This document shows positions 45,680 to 57,791 of a stretch of DNA of 64,000 nucleotides, piece after piece. The number at the start of each line of letters is the position of its first letter. Position 1 is the stretch's first letter. This DNA is from Atherix ibis (Eukaryota > Arthropoda > Insecta > Diptera > Athericidae), in the NCBI GenBank assembly GCA_958298945.1, contig OY282605.1, positions 28,436,811-28,500,810 of the forward strand, read 5' to 3'. Under the pieces are notes generated by a model. The model did not search any database, was not told the origin of the DNA, and saw only the letters and a list, made by a program, of their open reading frames with translations. The translations under genes and the position numbers were made by a program.

Positions 45680-46111
45680 GTCGCTTACGGCACCGTCACC
45701 GTCTTTGTTGTAAATGAATCTGTTGGTCTAAGTTCTCTCTAAAAATGTCCCAATCAACTTTCCCATTTACAAGTTTGGCAGGATAGGATTTTAAGGAAGG
45801 AGAAGTGTCTAGTATTAGGAGAACAGGGGAATGGTCGGAATTCAGGTCAAGGAGTGTATCTATGGAAGTATTAATAGAATGGATAGGTGTGGTTAATGAA
45901 ATAGTCTAGAATATCGGGAAGGTTTCTGGCATTGGTCGGCCACTATGTGGGCGTGGGAGGAGATAGGACCTCAAGAGTGGTATGGGAGAGGAGTTCTTGG
46001 AGAATCTTTCCTCGGGGATTCAAAACACGCCAACCCCATTTAGGGTGCTTGGCATTATAATCTCCTCACGCGATGAAGGATTTTCCAATTGATTTGAGGA
46101 AGGAAATATGA

Positions 46112-46554
46112 AACTTAAAATTTTTTTTAATATTATTAAAATTTTGTAATTTATAAAATGTTCTACAAAAATTTATACATTTTTAATGAGACTTTTTCCA
46201 TGAATAAAAGTAGTTTTTCTTAGAAATATTAATTCTTTCGTCTGTTTTACCTTTTAGAAGTGTGAATTTTAAAATTTTTGCATCAATTTTTCAATTTAAA
46301 TAGAATTTTTTACTTAAATTTATATTATTTTGTAATTATGTATACACTATAATTGTATGAATTTCTACAAAAAGTGGTAAATTTTAGTGCACTTTAAAAG
46401 ACGAAATTTTCATTCTTTTTCACTGATGAGACTTATTTTTCGGTAAGTGAATTAATTATCATACATGAGGATCTAAAAACGTATACATGATTCTAAATAA
46501 GCCATTACATCCTTAAAAAAATTGACTGTCTGGTGTATATTTAAATCTGCAGGT
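46112..46554. other. AT-rich spacer before the satellite
   Basis: No gene; grades into the first diverged satellite monomer near 46555. Confidence 0.45.
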
Positions 46555-49500
46555 GTCAGTTGGTATATATTTCTTTGAAAAAGAAGAAAGAAGGATAGAC
46601 GGTTACTATCAATTCTAAGTACTATGGCGGTATGATAAATATCTGTTTTTAAGGTAAACATAAATATTTTAATATAAATCATTTGTGGTTTTAGCAAATA
46701 GTAGCCCCAAAACACCACAGAAGACTATAAAATCTTTAAAAATTACCTCCGAAGGTTGAGGACCTCCAGAAGATGTGTACTCGTATGGCGTCTATTGAAA
46801 AATTTTGTATATAATGGCAAAATTTAAAAAATATAATTAAATAAGAAAATCTCTTCTAAAATATAACGTTTATCAATTGGTCAATATTTCTTTGAAAAAT
46901 AAGAACGATAGGCGGTTACCATCAATTCTAAGTAGTATGGCTGTATGATAAATATCTGTTTTTAAGATAAACGTAAATATTTTTATATATATCATATGCG
47001 ATTTTAATAAATAGAAGCCCCAAACCACTATAACATATGCAATAAAATCTTTAAAAATTACCTCCGAAGGTTGAGGACTTCCAGAAGATGTGTACTCGTA
47101 TAGCGCCTATTGAAACATTTTGTGTATAATGGCAAAATTTAAAAAATATAATTAAATAAGAAAATCTCTTCTAAAATATTACGTTTATCAATTGGTCAAT
47201 ATTTCTTTGAAAAATAAGAACGATAGGCGGTTACCATCAATTCTAAGTAGTATGGCCGTATGATAAATATCTGTTTTTAAGATAAACGTAAATATTTTTA
47301 TATATATCATATGCGATTTTAATAAATAGAAGCCCCAAACCACTATAACATATGCAATAAAATCTTTAAAAATTACCTCCGAAGGTTGAGGACTTCCAGA
47401 AGATGTGTACTCGTATAGCGTCTATTGAAAAATTTTGTATATAATGGCAAAATTTAAAAAATATAATTAAATAAGAAAATCTCTTCTAAAATATTACGTT
47501 TATCAATTGGTCAATATTTCTTTGAAAAATAAGAACGATAGGCGGTTACCATCAATTCTAAGTAGTATGGCTGTATGATAAATATCTGTTTTTAAGATAA
47601 ACGTAAATATTTTTATATATATCATATGCGATTTTAATAAATAGAAGCCCCAAACCACTATAACATATGCAATAAAATCTTTAAAAATTACCTCCGAAGG
47701 TTGAGGACTTCCAGAAGATGTGTACTCGTATAGCGCCTATTGAAACATTTTGTGTATAATGGCAAAATTTAAAAAATATAATTAAATAAGAAAATCTCTT
47801 CTAAAATATTACGTTTATCAATTGGTCAATATTTCTTTGAAAAATAAGAACGATAGGCGGTTACCATCAATTCTAAGTAGTATGGCCGTATGATAAATAT
47901 CTGTTTTTAAGATAAACGTAAATATTTTTATATATATCATATGCGATTTTAATAAATAGAAGCCCCAAACCACTATAACATATGCAATAAAATCTTTAAA
48001 AATTACCTCCGAAGGTTGAGGACTTCCAGAAGATGTGTACTCGTATAGCGCCTATTGAAACATTTTGTGTATAATGGCAAAATTTAAAAAATATAATTAA
48101 ATAAGAAAATCTCTTCTAAAATATTACGTTTATCAATTGGTCAATATTTCTTTGAAAAATAAGAACGATAGGCGGTTACCATCAATTCTAAGTAGTATGG
48201 CCGTATGATAAATATCTGTTTTTAAGATAAACGTAAATATTTTTATATATATCATATGCGATTTTAATAAATAGAAGCCCCAAACCACTATAACATATGC
48301 AATAAAATCTTTAAAAATTACCTCCGAAGGTTGAGGACTTCCAGAAGATGTGTACTCGTATAGCGTCTATTGAAAAATTTTGTATATAATGGCAAAATTT
48401 AAAAAATATAATTAAATAAGAAAATCTCTTCTAAAATATTACGTTTATCAATTGGTCAATATTTCTTTGAAAAATAAGAACGATAGGCGGTTACCATCAA
48501 TTCTAAGTAGTATGGCTGTATGATAAATATCTGTTTTTAAGATAAACGTAAATATTTTTATATATATCATATGCGATTTTAATAAATAGAAGCCCCAAAC
48601 CACTATAACATATGCAATAAAATCTTTAAAAATTACCTCCGAAGGTTGAGGACTTCCAGAAGATGTGTACTCGTATAGCGCCTATTGAAACATTTTGTGT
48701 ATAATGGCAAAATTTAAAAAATATAATTAAATAAGAAAATCTCTTCTAAAATATTACGTTTATCAATTGGTCAATATTTCTTTGAAAAATAAGAACGATA
48801 GGCGGTTACCATCAATTCTAAGTAGTATGGCCGTATGATAAATATCTGTTTTTAAGATAAACGTAAATATTTTTATATATATCATATGCGATTTTAATAA
48901 ATAGAAGCCCCAAACCACTATAACATATGCAATAAAATCTTTAAAAATTACCTCCGAAGGTTGAGGACTTCCAGAAGATGTGTACTCGTATAGCGTCTAT
49001 TGAAAAATTTTGTATATAATGGCAAAATTTAAAAAATATAATTAAATAAGAAAATCTCTTCTAAAATATTACGTTTATCAATTGGTCAATATTTCTTTGA
49101 AAAATAAGAACGATAGGCGGTTACCATCAATTCTAAGTAGTATGGCTGTATGATAAATATCTGTTTTTAAGATAAACGTAAATATTTTTATATATATCAT
49201 ATGCGATTTTAATAAATAGAAGCCCCAAACCACTATAACATATGCAATAAAATCTTTAAAAATTACCTCCGAAGGTTGAGGACTTCCAGAAGATGTGTAC
49301 TCGTATAGCGCCTATTGAAACATTTTGTGTATAATGGCAAAATTTAAAAAATATAATTAAATAAGAAAATCTCTTCTAAAATATTACGTTTATCAATTGG
49401 TCAATATTTCTTTGAAAAATAAGAACGATAGGCGGTTACCATCAATTCTAAGTAGTATGGCCGTATGATAAATATCTGTTTTTAAGATAAACGTAAATAT

Positions 49501-51605
49501 TTTTATATATATCATATGCGATTTTAATAAATAGAAGCCCCAAACCACTATAACATATGCAATAAAATCTTTAAAAATTACCTCCGAAGGTTGAGGACTT
49601 CCAGAAGATGTGTACTCGTATAGCGCCTATTGAAACATTTTGTGTATAATGGCAAAATTTAAAAAATATAATTAAATAAGAAAATCTCTTCTAAAATATT
49701 ACGTTTATCAATTGGTCAATATTTCTTTGAAAAATAAGAACGATAGGCGGTTACCATCAATTCTAAGTAGTATGGCCGTATGATAAATATCTGTTTTTAA
49801 GATAAACGTAAATATTTTTATATATATCATATGCGATTTTAATAAATAGAAGCCCCAAACCACTATAACATATGCAATAAAATCTTTAAAAATTACCTCC
49901 GAAGGTTGAGGACTTCCAGAAGATGTGTACTCGTATAGCGTCTATTGAAAAATTTTGTATATAATGGCAAAATTTAAAAAATATAATTAAATAAGAAAAT
50001 CTCTTCTAAAATATTACGTTTATCAATTGGTCAATATTTCTTTGAAAAATAAGAACGATAGGCGGTTACCATCAATTCTAAGTAGTATGGCTGTATGATA
50101 AATATCTGTTTTTAAGATAAACGTAAATATTTTTATATATATCATATGCGATTTTAATAAATAGCAGCCCCAAACCACTATAACAGAACAAAATATGCAA
50201 TAAAATCTTTAAAAATTACCTCCGGAGGTTGAGGACTTCCAGAAGATGTGTACTCGTATGGCGTCTATTGAAAAATTTTGTATATAATGGCAAAATTTAA
50301 AAAATATAATTAAATAAGAAAATCTCTTCTAAAATATTACGTTTATCAATTGGTCAATATTTCTTTGAAAAATAAGAACGATAGGCGGTTACCATCAATT
50401 CTAAGTAGTATGGCTGCATGATAAATATCTGTTTTTAAGATAAACGTAAATATTTTTATATATATCATATGCGATTTTAATAAATAGCAGCCCCAAACCA
50501 CTATAACAGAACAAAATATGCAATAAAATCTTTAAAAATTACCTCCGGAGGTTGAGGACTTCCAGAAGATGTGTACTCGTATGGCGTCTATTGAAAAATT
50601 TTGTATATAATGGCAAAATTTAAAAAATATAATTAAATAAGAAAATCTCTTCTAAAATATTACGTTTATCAATTGGTCAATATTTCTTTGAAAAATAAGA
50701 ACGATAGGCGGTTACCATCAATTCTAAGTAGTATGGCTGCATGATAAATATCTGTTTTTAAGATAAACGTAAATATTTTTATATATATCATATGCGATTT
50801 TAATAAATAGCAGCCCCAAACCACTATAACAGATCAAAATATGCAATAAAATCTTTAAAAATTACCTCCGGAGGTTGAGGACTTCCAGAAGATGTGTACT
50901 CGTATGGCGTCTATTGAAAAATTTTGTATATAATGGCAAAATTTAAAAAATATAATTAAATAAGAAAATCTCTTCTAAAATATTACGTTTATCAATTGGT
51001 CAATATTTCTTTGAAAAATAAGAACGATAGGCGGTTACCATCAATTCTAAGTAGTATGGCTGTATGATAAATATCTGTTTTTAAGATAAACGTAAATATT
51101 TTTATATATATCATATGCGATTTTAATAAATAGAAGCCCCAAACCACTATAACATATGCAATAAAATCTTTAAAAATTACCTCCGAAGGTTGAGGACTTC
51201 CAGAAGATGTGTACTCGTATAGCGTCTATTGAAAAATTTTGTATATAATGGCAAAATTTAAAAAATATAATTATATAAGAAAAGTTCATCTAAAATATTA
51301 CGTTTATCGATTGGTCAATATTTCTTTGAAAAAGAAGAATGATAGGCTTTAACCATTAATTCTAAGTACTATGGCTGTATGATAAATATCTGTTTTTAAG
51401 ATAAACGTAAATATTTTGATATATATCATATGTGATTTTAACAAATAGAAGCCCCAAACCACTATAACAGATTAAAATATGCAATAAAATCTTTCAAAAT
51501 TACCTCCGAAGGTTGAGGACTTCCAAAAGATATGTATGGCGTCTATTGAAAAATTTTGTGTATAATGGCAAAATTAAAAAAATATAATAAAATACGAAAA
51601 GTTTT
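46555..51605. repeat. Satellite array: 16 monomers of about 315 bp with a 1575-bp higher-order repeat
   Basis: The word GATAGGCGGTTACC or a variant marks monomers at 46594, 46907, 47222, 47537, 47852, 48167, 48482, 48797, 49112, 49427, 49742, 50057, 50380, 50703, 51026 and 51341. Spacing is 313, then 315 ten times, then 323 three times, then 315. Variants GGCTGTATG/GGCCGTATG and GCGTCTATTGAAAAATTT/GCGCCTATTGAAACATTT define types A (T..C), B (C..T) and C (C..C). The order A-B-A-C-B occurs twice (46907-48481, 48482-50056). Monomers 50057-51025 carry an 8-bp gain (AGAACAAA or AGATCAAA). The outermost monomers are clearly diverged, as at satellite edges. No conserved ORF. Confidence 0.97.
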
Positions 51606-52420
51606 AAAGTCTATATTCGAAATATATTTAAATAAATATTATTTTCCAATTTTATAAACCATTTGCTTTTCAATTCTCTCCAACATTAACAAAATCATAA
51701 TATTTCTAAAAATATATAAAATTTAATAATAAAAGTATATCTATAAGAAAAAATTATTAAAAATGTAATTATAAATATTTTAAAAATATAATACATAATT
51801 ATATGAGAATATTTATCAAAAAATTATTTTAAGTACTTTTAATAGAATAAAGAAAATTCCATCGAAAGTATTTACTCTTAATTTATGATAGAACGACATA
51901 ATATTTATTGATAAAGTAATAAATACTTCATAAAATATTCAATATAAAAATGTTTTTCATAATTCAATGTTAATATTCTAATGCTTCAAAAAAAAAAAAA
52001 ATAACAACAACAAAAAAATAATACAATTACAAACAATTTTTATAGCATTTTCACGTACTGAATACTCTCATGCTTATTTTTTATGGGAATTTTCAAGTCG
52101 ACTCAATTCAGATAATTTTTATCATACAGAATACCTTAAAATTACACTTTTAAAAAAAAAATCGTGAAAACTGTCAAAAGAAAATTTTTTATATCGATTA
52201 TAAATATTTCCTGTAATTTTGTTTATATTTCCCGTAAGCAGATCGCATAAATAATCACAAAAAAATTTAAAACATTGCACATGAGATATAAAATTTTCCA
52301 ACAAAAAAAAGGATAACGCAATATTTTCGTTTTTCAGAAACTTGGCAAATATCCCTTAAAGCATTTTTACTTCTTCTCTTTTTTGTCCTTGTTATTTTAC
52401 CTTTCTTATATATATTTTCT
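51606..52420. other. AT-rich DNA, no gene recognised
   Basis: A/T-run rich; the minus ORF at 52122-52304 is F/Y/K/N-rich noise. Confidence 0.45.
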
Positions 52421-52820
52421 TGGCTACACTACATGCCAAAAGTATGCGACCAACTTTTTTTTAAATATTAAAATAGGATGCTGTCATTTTCATTTATGTC
52501 CCTTAGTTTGCCATAATATGCCAAGTACAATTACTAAATTTTCGGAAGTAGGATTTTTTTTAGAAAAATTTACAAGCAGATTTACATAACAGGAGTAATT
52601 AACACACAGAATTATGAGATTTAACCATCAATCAAAGTTATTCCTGCTAGCGTGTGCATATATGAACATAAGTTAAATACGCATCGATGACTTAAACGTT
52701 ACTGATCCATTATCGTAACAAATCGCCGGGAAAGTGACGTTAAAGTCACCGATGGGTGTTGATAGGGAACAAAGTGGAGGATATTTTTCGAACAAGAGGA
52801 TTAGTTTTATTGCAAACTTT

Positions 52821-52880
52821 CATAACAAGAGCGAAACTTTTTATAACGAGAGCGAAACTTTTTATAACGAGACACCCTCT
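52821..52880. repeat. 21-bp minisatellite, about three units
   Basis: TATAACGAGAGCGAAACTTT repeats at 52821, 52842 and 52863 (last unit partial), followed by CCCTCTCTCGAAACTTTT. The overlapping ORFs at 52734-52973 reflect this repeat. Confidence 0.8.
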
Positions 52881-52969
52881 CTCGAAACTTTTTTTTATAA
52901 AACGGGCCACCAAAACCTTCAGGAATTATTTTTATATAAAAAGATTGTATTCAACTGGAGTTTAAAAGG

Positions 52970-53640
52970 TTAGTAGATCCCCAGATTTGTATTCTATTAG
53001 TCCATATTGGTCTCAGTAGGGCATTGTCTAGTAGTTAAAGTATATTTCTATATTATCGGTTTAGTTCTGTTTTTAAGTCTTGTGTTTTTTGTCCAAGTTC
53101 AGTTCAAGGTACCAAATTTAAGTGCCTTGGGGAACTTTGTGAATCAGTTCTGGAGGATTTAGAGAATTTCGGATGCATCCTTGAGTTTTTTAACCTTGTG
53201 CAAGGCAGACCTCATCATCAACGTATTTAGCAAAGACGTTGTTAGGATAGATTAGAATGTTGGATGTATAAATGTTGTAAAGAATGGGTGCAAATATACT
53301 TTCCTGTGGGACACCAGCAAATATCGGAGAGTTCATTGGATTTATTTACTCGAAATAGCATGTTTGAAAGAAATGATTTTATTACCAGGTGGGAAAAGAA
53401 AGTTCTCGTTAATGTTTTCAGATAAGCCCGGGTGCGACACTCTATTAAAAGCTTGACTTATATCTAAGAACACACCAGGACAATATTTGTTTCTTTCGTA
53501 AGAGGATGCAATAAAATTGCATACTATTTGGAGCAGAAACCTAATCGATGATTGGGAATTAAATTTGATTATTTGAGTAGAGGATGTTATCGGTGGACGA
53601 ATAGTTTTTTTTGGATAGACCAAGAAACTTCCTCACTCCC
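52970..53640 (-). pseudogene. Second Jockey-like reverse transcriptase fragment
   Basis: Minus-strand frames: NSQSSIRFLLQIVCNFIASS, YCPGVFLDISQAFNRVSHPG (first Asp), then a deletion, then PIFAGVPQESIFAPILYNIY and FAKYVDDEVCLA. The last is the catalytic pair as YVDD, where YADD is usual in Jockey. Decayed tail codons follow to about 52985. It differs from the 44-46 kb element and has lost the segment between blocks 3 and 4. Confidence 0.75.
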
Positions 53641-53841
53641 TACCGGACAGATGCTTTTTACTCGGTTTTTTAGGCCTAAAATTACTTTGATACTTTTTAT
53701 TCGGTATTAAGTTTATATTTTTCCTCGCTCTTATAGGTCTAAAAAATTGAGTTTACAATGGTCTTGTACGCCTACTAGGTATATAAGTTTAAATCCGCTG
53801 TTTTTTAGTTAAATGTTTTTTCATAGAAAGCAAAAACAAAT

Positions 53842-55232
53842 TTATTCAAAGTACTTGCCCTCGCTAGCTACACATTTTTCCCATCTCTCGGGCAATTTGT
53901 GGATACTACGCCAAAAAAATTCCTTTTCTTTCGAGGCAAACCACTCATCAAGCCATTTTCGGACGTCTTCGTTAGAATCGAAGTGGTGCTCAGCGAGCGC
54001 GTGGCCCATCAACAAGTGGTAGTCAGAAGGGTCCAGGTCTGGTGAATAAGCGGGGTGGAGTAGCACCTCCCAGTTGAGTGTCTCCAAGTAGTTTCGGACC
54101 AATTTTGACGTGTGCGATGGTGCGTTGTCCTAGAGGAAAATCAGCTTGTCATGTCTTTGTTGATAATCCGTCCTTTCTTCACGCAGAGCTGTGTATGATG
54201 TGGCACCATTTGTTGGAACCACATATTCTATAGCCCTAATTGATCCAATTCGGGTAGAAGAAATTTTTCCAACATGTTCCGATGGCGATCACCAGTTTCA
54301 GTGCTCAATAGCAGCTATTCTTTTTATTAATAAAACCAGCCAAGTCGAAGTGTGCTTAGTCGCTCATAATCATTTATGTTTAACACAAAACCGATCTGTA
54401 CAAGATGCATCCGACAAACTGATATTTAAGCCGGTTTGGATGTACGGTATCCAACTAGTTGAGTGTCTCCAAGTAGTTTTGGACCATTTTTGACGTGTGC
54501 GATGGATCGTTGTCGCGGAGGAAAATCAGCTTGTCATGTCTTTGTTTATAATCCGTCCTTTTTTCAGGCAGAGCACGGTGCAATTTGAACAGTTGTTGGT
54601 GGTAGCGATGGGAATTGATAGTTTCACCAGGTTTCAACATCTTATAGTAGACGATCCCACCAAACGCACAGCATCGTCTTCCGTCCGAAGCGATTTGGTC
54701 TTGGGGAAGATGTTGATGGTTGGCCGGGATCAACCCATGATTTCTTGCGTTTAGAATTCTCGAAATATATCCACTTTTCATCGCCTGTCACAATCCGATG
54801 AAGGAACACCTTTCTTTTTTGTCTGGCGAGCAAGATTTTGCATGTGTTTTAGCGTCGCTTCATCTGGCTATCCTTCAATTCATGCGGCACCCATTTTCCG
54901 ATATTTTCAATCTTCCCCATGGCACACAGACGCATGAAAATGGCTGTTACTCAACACCGAATTGGTGCGCGATTAGGTATCGTCTTCGTCCAAAAGAGCA
55001 TGCAATTGATGGTCCTCAACCTTCCTAGGCCGATTTTCATGCTTCTTGTCCCACAAGTCAAATTGCCGTCTTTGAACCGACGAAACCAATCTCCGCATGT
55101 TGTTTCCGATAAAGCACTATCACCATAGGCCTCCATAAGCATTCGTTGCGATTCGGCAGCCGATTTCTTTAAATTGAAGCAGAAAATCAGAGCTTTCCGC
55201 ATATGCTCTTTTTCTGCCACAAAAATAGACAT
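53842..55232 (-). pseudogene. Mariner transposase in copy A4, disrupted
   Basis: Starts ATG 55232 (MSIFVAEKEHMRKALIFCFN) and ends KCVASEGKYFE at 53842. All three catalytic regions survive in pieces: HRIVTGDEKWIYFENSKRKK (54800-54740), FLRDNDPSHTSKM (54515-54480; family HDNAPSH) and YSPDLDPSDYHL (54050-54015). Frameshifts near 55020-55080 and around 54660, a small deletion in the HLF-SMGHA region, and the 268-bp insert inactivate it. Confidence 0.82.
54189..54456 (+). mobile_element. Retrotransposon fragment inserted in mariner A4 (Jockey-like tail)
   Basis: The plus-strand ORF across it ends DASDKLIFKPVWMYGIQL, matching the Jockey motif LLYKSILKPIWTYGIQLWG after reverse transcriptase. The earlier part (MYDVAPFVGTTYSIALIDPI) is not recognised and may derive from elsewhere in the element. 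It is flanked by the 115-bp mariner duplication. Confidence 0.5.
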
Positions 55233-55479
55233 GATTACCAAAGGAAATATGTATTTTGTTGTACGAAATTGCTGACAATGTATACTGATTAATATCGACA
55301 GATGTCAAAACTCATAAAAAAAAGTATGGCGTGCCCATAGTAGCTTAATACGCTCACTCGCACATCATCTATGACCAAACAGCGGATTTAAGCTTATACA
55401 CCTTGTAAAATTATTATTGTAGTTTAAGCAAAAATAGCTTAGTTTTTCCAACCAGTAAAAGGAGTAGGACCACTTATAG

Positions 55480-56098
55480 CACCTCAAATTTGGGGCAAAT
55501 TTTTTGAGCTGTAAATCTTTTTGTAAAAATATACTCTTAAAGAATGAGTAAAATTGGCACATCTTTGAGTCCGAAAATAGAATCGTCGTGCGTCAGCGTT
55601 CTGGAAAAAACTGCTACTGGAATGTAAGGGCATTCAGGTACCTAAATTTTAGGGACAAAAATGTCATTATTTTGGGACTTCGGTTAATTAATAAAGGAAT
55701 GGTTATGAATTAGAAAAACGATCCTGAATATAATTCCGAATTCAAGAGTATCTCAAAAACTAAAAAATGAACAAGGCATTTTCAAGGTGAACACAATCAC
55801 TCAATTTTAATCCTATAGAAATTATATAGCATAAGCTAAACAGAAGATTGCGGTAGTATTGCCCATCCTCAAAGAAAGGTTTGTCAAGGAATCTTTTGCC
55901 ACAAAAAAAAAAAAAAAAACATTTTTCAACAAAAAAAAGCTATTTTAGCTTTAAAAATTTTTTTTATTTTGTATTTTTAATTTGATAATAAAAAAAAATA
56001 TTTTATTAAAATTCAAAATTAATTTTTGCTTAATTAACAATATTTTTTAAATTTTCCTCTCAAACCCAAAGTGGTCGCATACTTTTGGTCTGCAGTGT
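55480..56098 (+). pseudogene. Tc1-like transposase relic with right terminal repeat
   Basis: Plus-strand codons: ENRIVVRQRSGKN (near 55575-55610), KNDPEYNSEFKSISKTKK (55706-55765; cf. NDPKHTSK, the second Asp block of Tc1), and SLNFNPIEII-stop-HKLNRRL (55798-55845), the counterpart of SPDLNPIENLWHKLKRR with the D lost. CCCAAAGTGGTCGCATACTT, then TTGGTCTGCAGTG, at 56065-56097 is typical of Tc1-like termini, followed by TA. Many stops. A matching left-end word, CCAAAAGTATGCGACCA, lies at 52436. Confidence 0.6.
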
Positions 56099-56099
56099 A

Positions 56100-57369
56100 C
56101 ATTTTCGCAGCATCTGTAACATAAAATTTGGTTTTTTTTTTTTTAGCTCCCTTATCGTACTCACGCATATCGATCTATAAATAAATCCCAGTACCATAAT
56201 CTTTCTGCTTTATTCAAATACATTTTATTTATGAATAATAAATTCGAAAGATTCTAAAACAGAGTTGGTTACGTGAAAATGTCTTCAAGTACACGTACTA
56301 CACTGTCGAAGTGTATGCATGAATGTTGCGTGATTAAACTAAGAACTTTGAATGGCTTTATTTGGAAAATAGCACGAACTCGTAGAAATCTTTTTTATGA
56401 CACTCTATTGAGTCAATATCTAATCCTTTCAGAGATTTTGTCCCTTTCATTTTTCCAACAATTTGAACCCACAATACACTCATGCTTGGATCTTTCAAAT
56501 AATATTTCAAGGACTTGAAAATATGCTCAATCAAAAATTTTCTCTTACAAGATAAGTGCCTTTATAGGTTTTCTAATATACATTCATACACGTAGATAAA
56601 TGTAAACTTTCATAACAAAAATATAAAAATCAGTAGCATCAACAAAAAAAAAAAAGAAAAAAACTTTTAATAATCGATAAACATTTTATTTTATATTGTA
56701 AAGTTTTCATAAATTTACAACTAGGACTCGTTTCTGTTAACTAGAACGTACCAACAATTTTGATTCCTTTAGGAATGGGTCAGTAAAAAAATGTTCAGTC
56801 CGAAAGGTTTTATAAAATAACAAAACTGAGTCGTTCACAGAATCCCCTTAGGTGAAATATTTCTGCGTATAACTTTATCATTATTATTATTATTATTACT
56901 ACTGCTTGGGAAAAAAAGATACTTTTATCTAAAAATAATTGGCCTTTTAACATTTTTGCGGTGCTTTCACTTGTTTAAAAGAAAAATTTTCAAAACTTTT
57001 TTATTTCTAACCTATAAATTTCTGACCTATAAATTTGCAAAACTTTATGCCGAATTTTCAAACTAAATCAGCAAAGAAAATTTGAAAACAATTAATAGCT
57101 AAAAAGTTTATAATTATAATCAATTCAATAAAGCAAATAAATTGTTATACAAAAATATCGTTAATTACAGAAAAACAGCTTTTCCTGGTGTGTTTTTTTA
57201 CAATTCCAATACTCGCCGGCAGCTAGCGCAACATTTGTTAACAAGAAAATGTTTCTAGCATCAATGTTTACACCAAACGCAACAATTACTTACGACATAA
57301 TATTTTATACAAAAGTCGACAAATGGATTGAACTGATTCGTTTCGAAATGGATTTTTTTTTGTTTTTAG
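56100..57369. other. AT-rich DNA; one unrecognised ORF
   Basis: A plus ORF at 56273-56518 (81 aa, SSSTRTTLSKCMHECCVIKL...) has a mixed composition but no recognisable motif. The remainder is A/T rich with ATT repeats near 56878. Confidence 0.4.
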
Positions 57370-57640
57370 GTTAGAAACCTAAAATATTTTACTTACCATA
57401 CAACAGTTTCCCAATTTTATAGTTTGGAAAAGAAAGCCTTATTTTTTCTGAATTTTTAATTTAATATTATTTCAAAGACAAGATTCAATTAAACTTTAAA
57501 TTTCCAATTTCAAAATTAATAAAAATTTACTTTAATAAATAATACATCAACTTTACGATGTTAGAATAGCAGCTTATAGGTCCTGATTGTTTGAACACAG
57601 TTCTCTTCAGCGATAAGGCCCATTTCTCCGGTGTCTAAAT
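57370..57640 (+). repeat. Dispersed repeat R-C, copy 2
   Basis: Aligns with 31370-31660, ending in TCTAAATTGA. It reads VLFSDKAHFSGV near 57597-57632 (Tc1/mariner-superfamily FSDEAHF block). The mariner B fragment begins directly after it at 57641. Confidence 0.5.
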
Positions 57641-57785
57641 TGAGTCCGTTCAAAAAGTATCGCGAATTTTGTGTTTTTTCAAAAATTATTTATTTATTTA
57701 TGAATATCTATTTTGTCCCCTTCAAAGTAATCCCCACCACATATTATACACTTGTGCCAACGTCTTTTCCAATCGTCAAACCACT
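57641..57785 (-). mobile_element. Mariner family B, end fragment B7a
   Basis: GTCCGTTCAAAAAGTATCGC, then the 3' tail and codons for the transposase C-terminus, equals the left 145 bp of B5/B6. The outermost bases and the other end are missing. Confidence 0.8.
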
Positions 57786-57791
57786 TCGAGA

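Larger units (their letters stand above)
43813..46111 (-). mobile_element. Jockey-like non-LTR retrotransposon, 5'-truncated (2.3 kb)
   Basis: Reading on the minus strand from 46111: the C-terminal half of an APE-type endonuclease (SFIA-stop-GDYNAKHPKWGWRVLN, NPRGKILQELLS), a basic linker ORF, reverse transcriptase, and the C-terminal tail RDLNVPFVRELCIFRYKKFH with HPNPLGREL. The first half of the endonuclease and ORF1 are absent, which is typical of incomplete reverse transcription. A clear poly-A or target duplication was not identified. Several stops and frameshifts divide it. Confidence 0.85.
53775..55405 (-). mobile_element. Mos1-like mariner, copy A4, with retrotransposon insert
   Basis: Both ends are present (CTAGGTATATAAGTTTAAAT at left, the inverse of CAAGGTGTATAAGCTTAAAT at right), flanked by TA at 53773-53774 and 55406-55407. 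It is longer than A2 because 54189-54456 is foreign and about 115 bp of mariner sequence is present on both sides of it (54074-54188 and 54461-54575). Confidence 0.88.

Noticed and set aside
46555..51605. CRISPR-like array
   Set aside because: Units are about 315 bp of near-identical sequence without short repeats and unique spacers. This is a satellite.
56273..56518. 81-aa plus ORF as a gene
   Set aside because: Composition is mixed but there are no motifs, splice context or homologue I recognise; left as unassigned.
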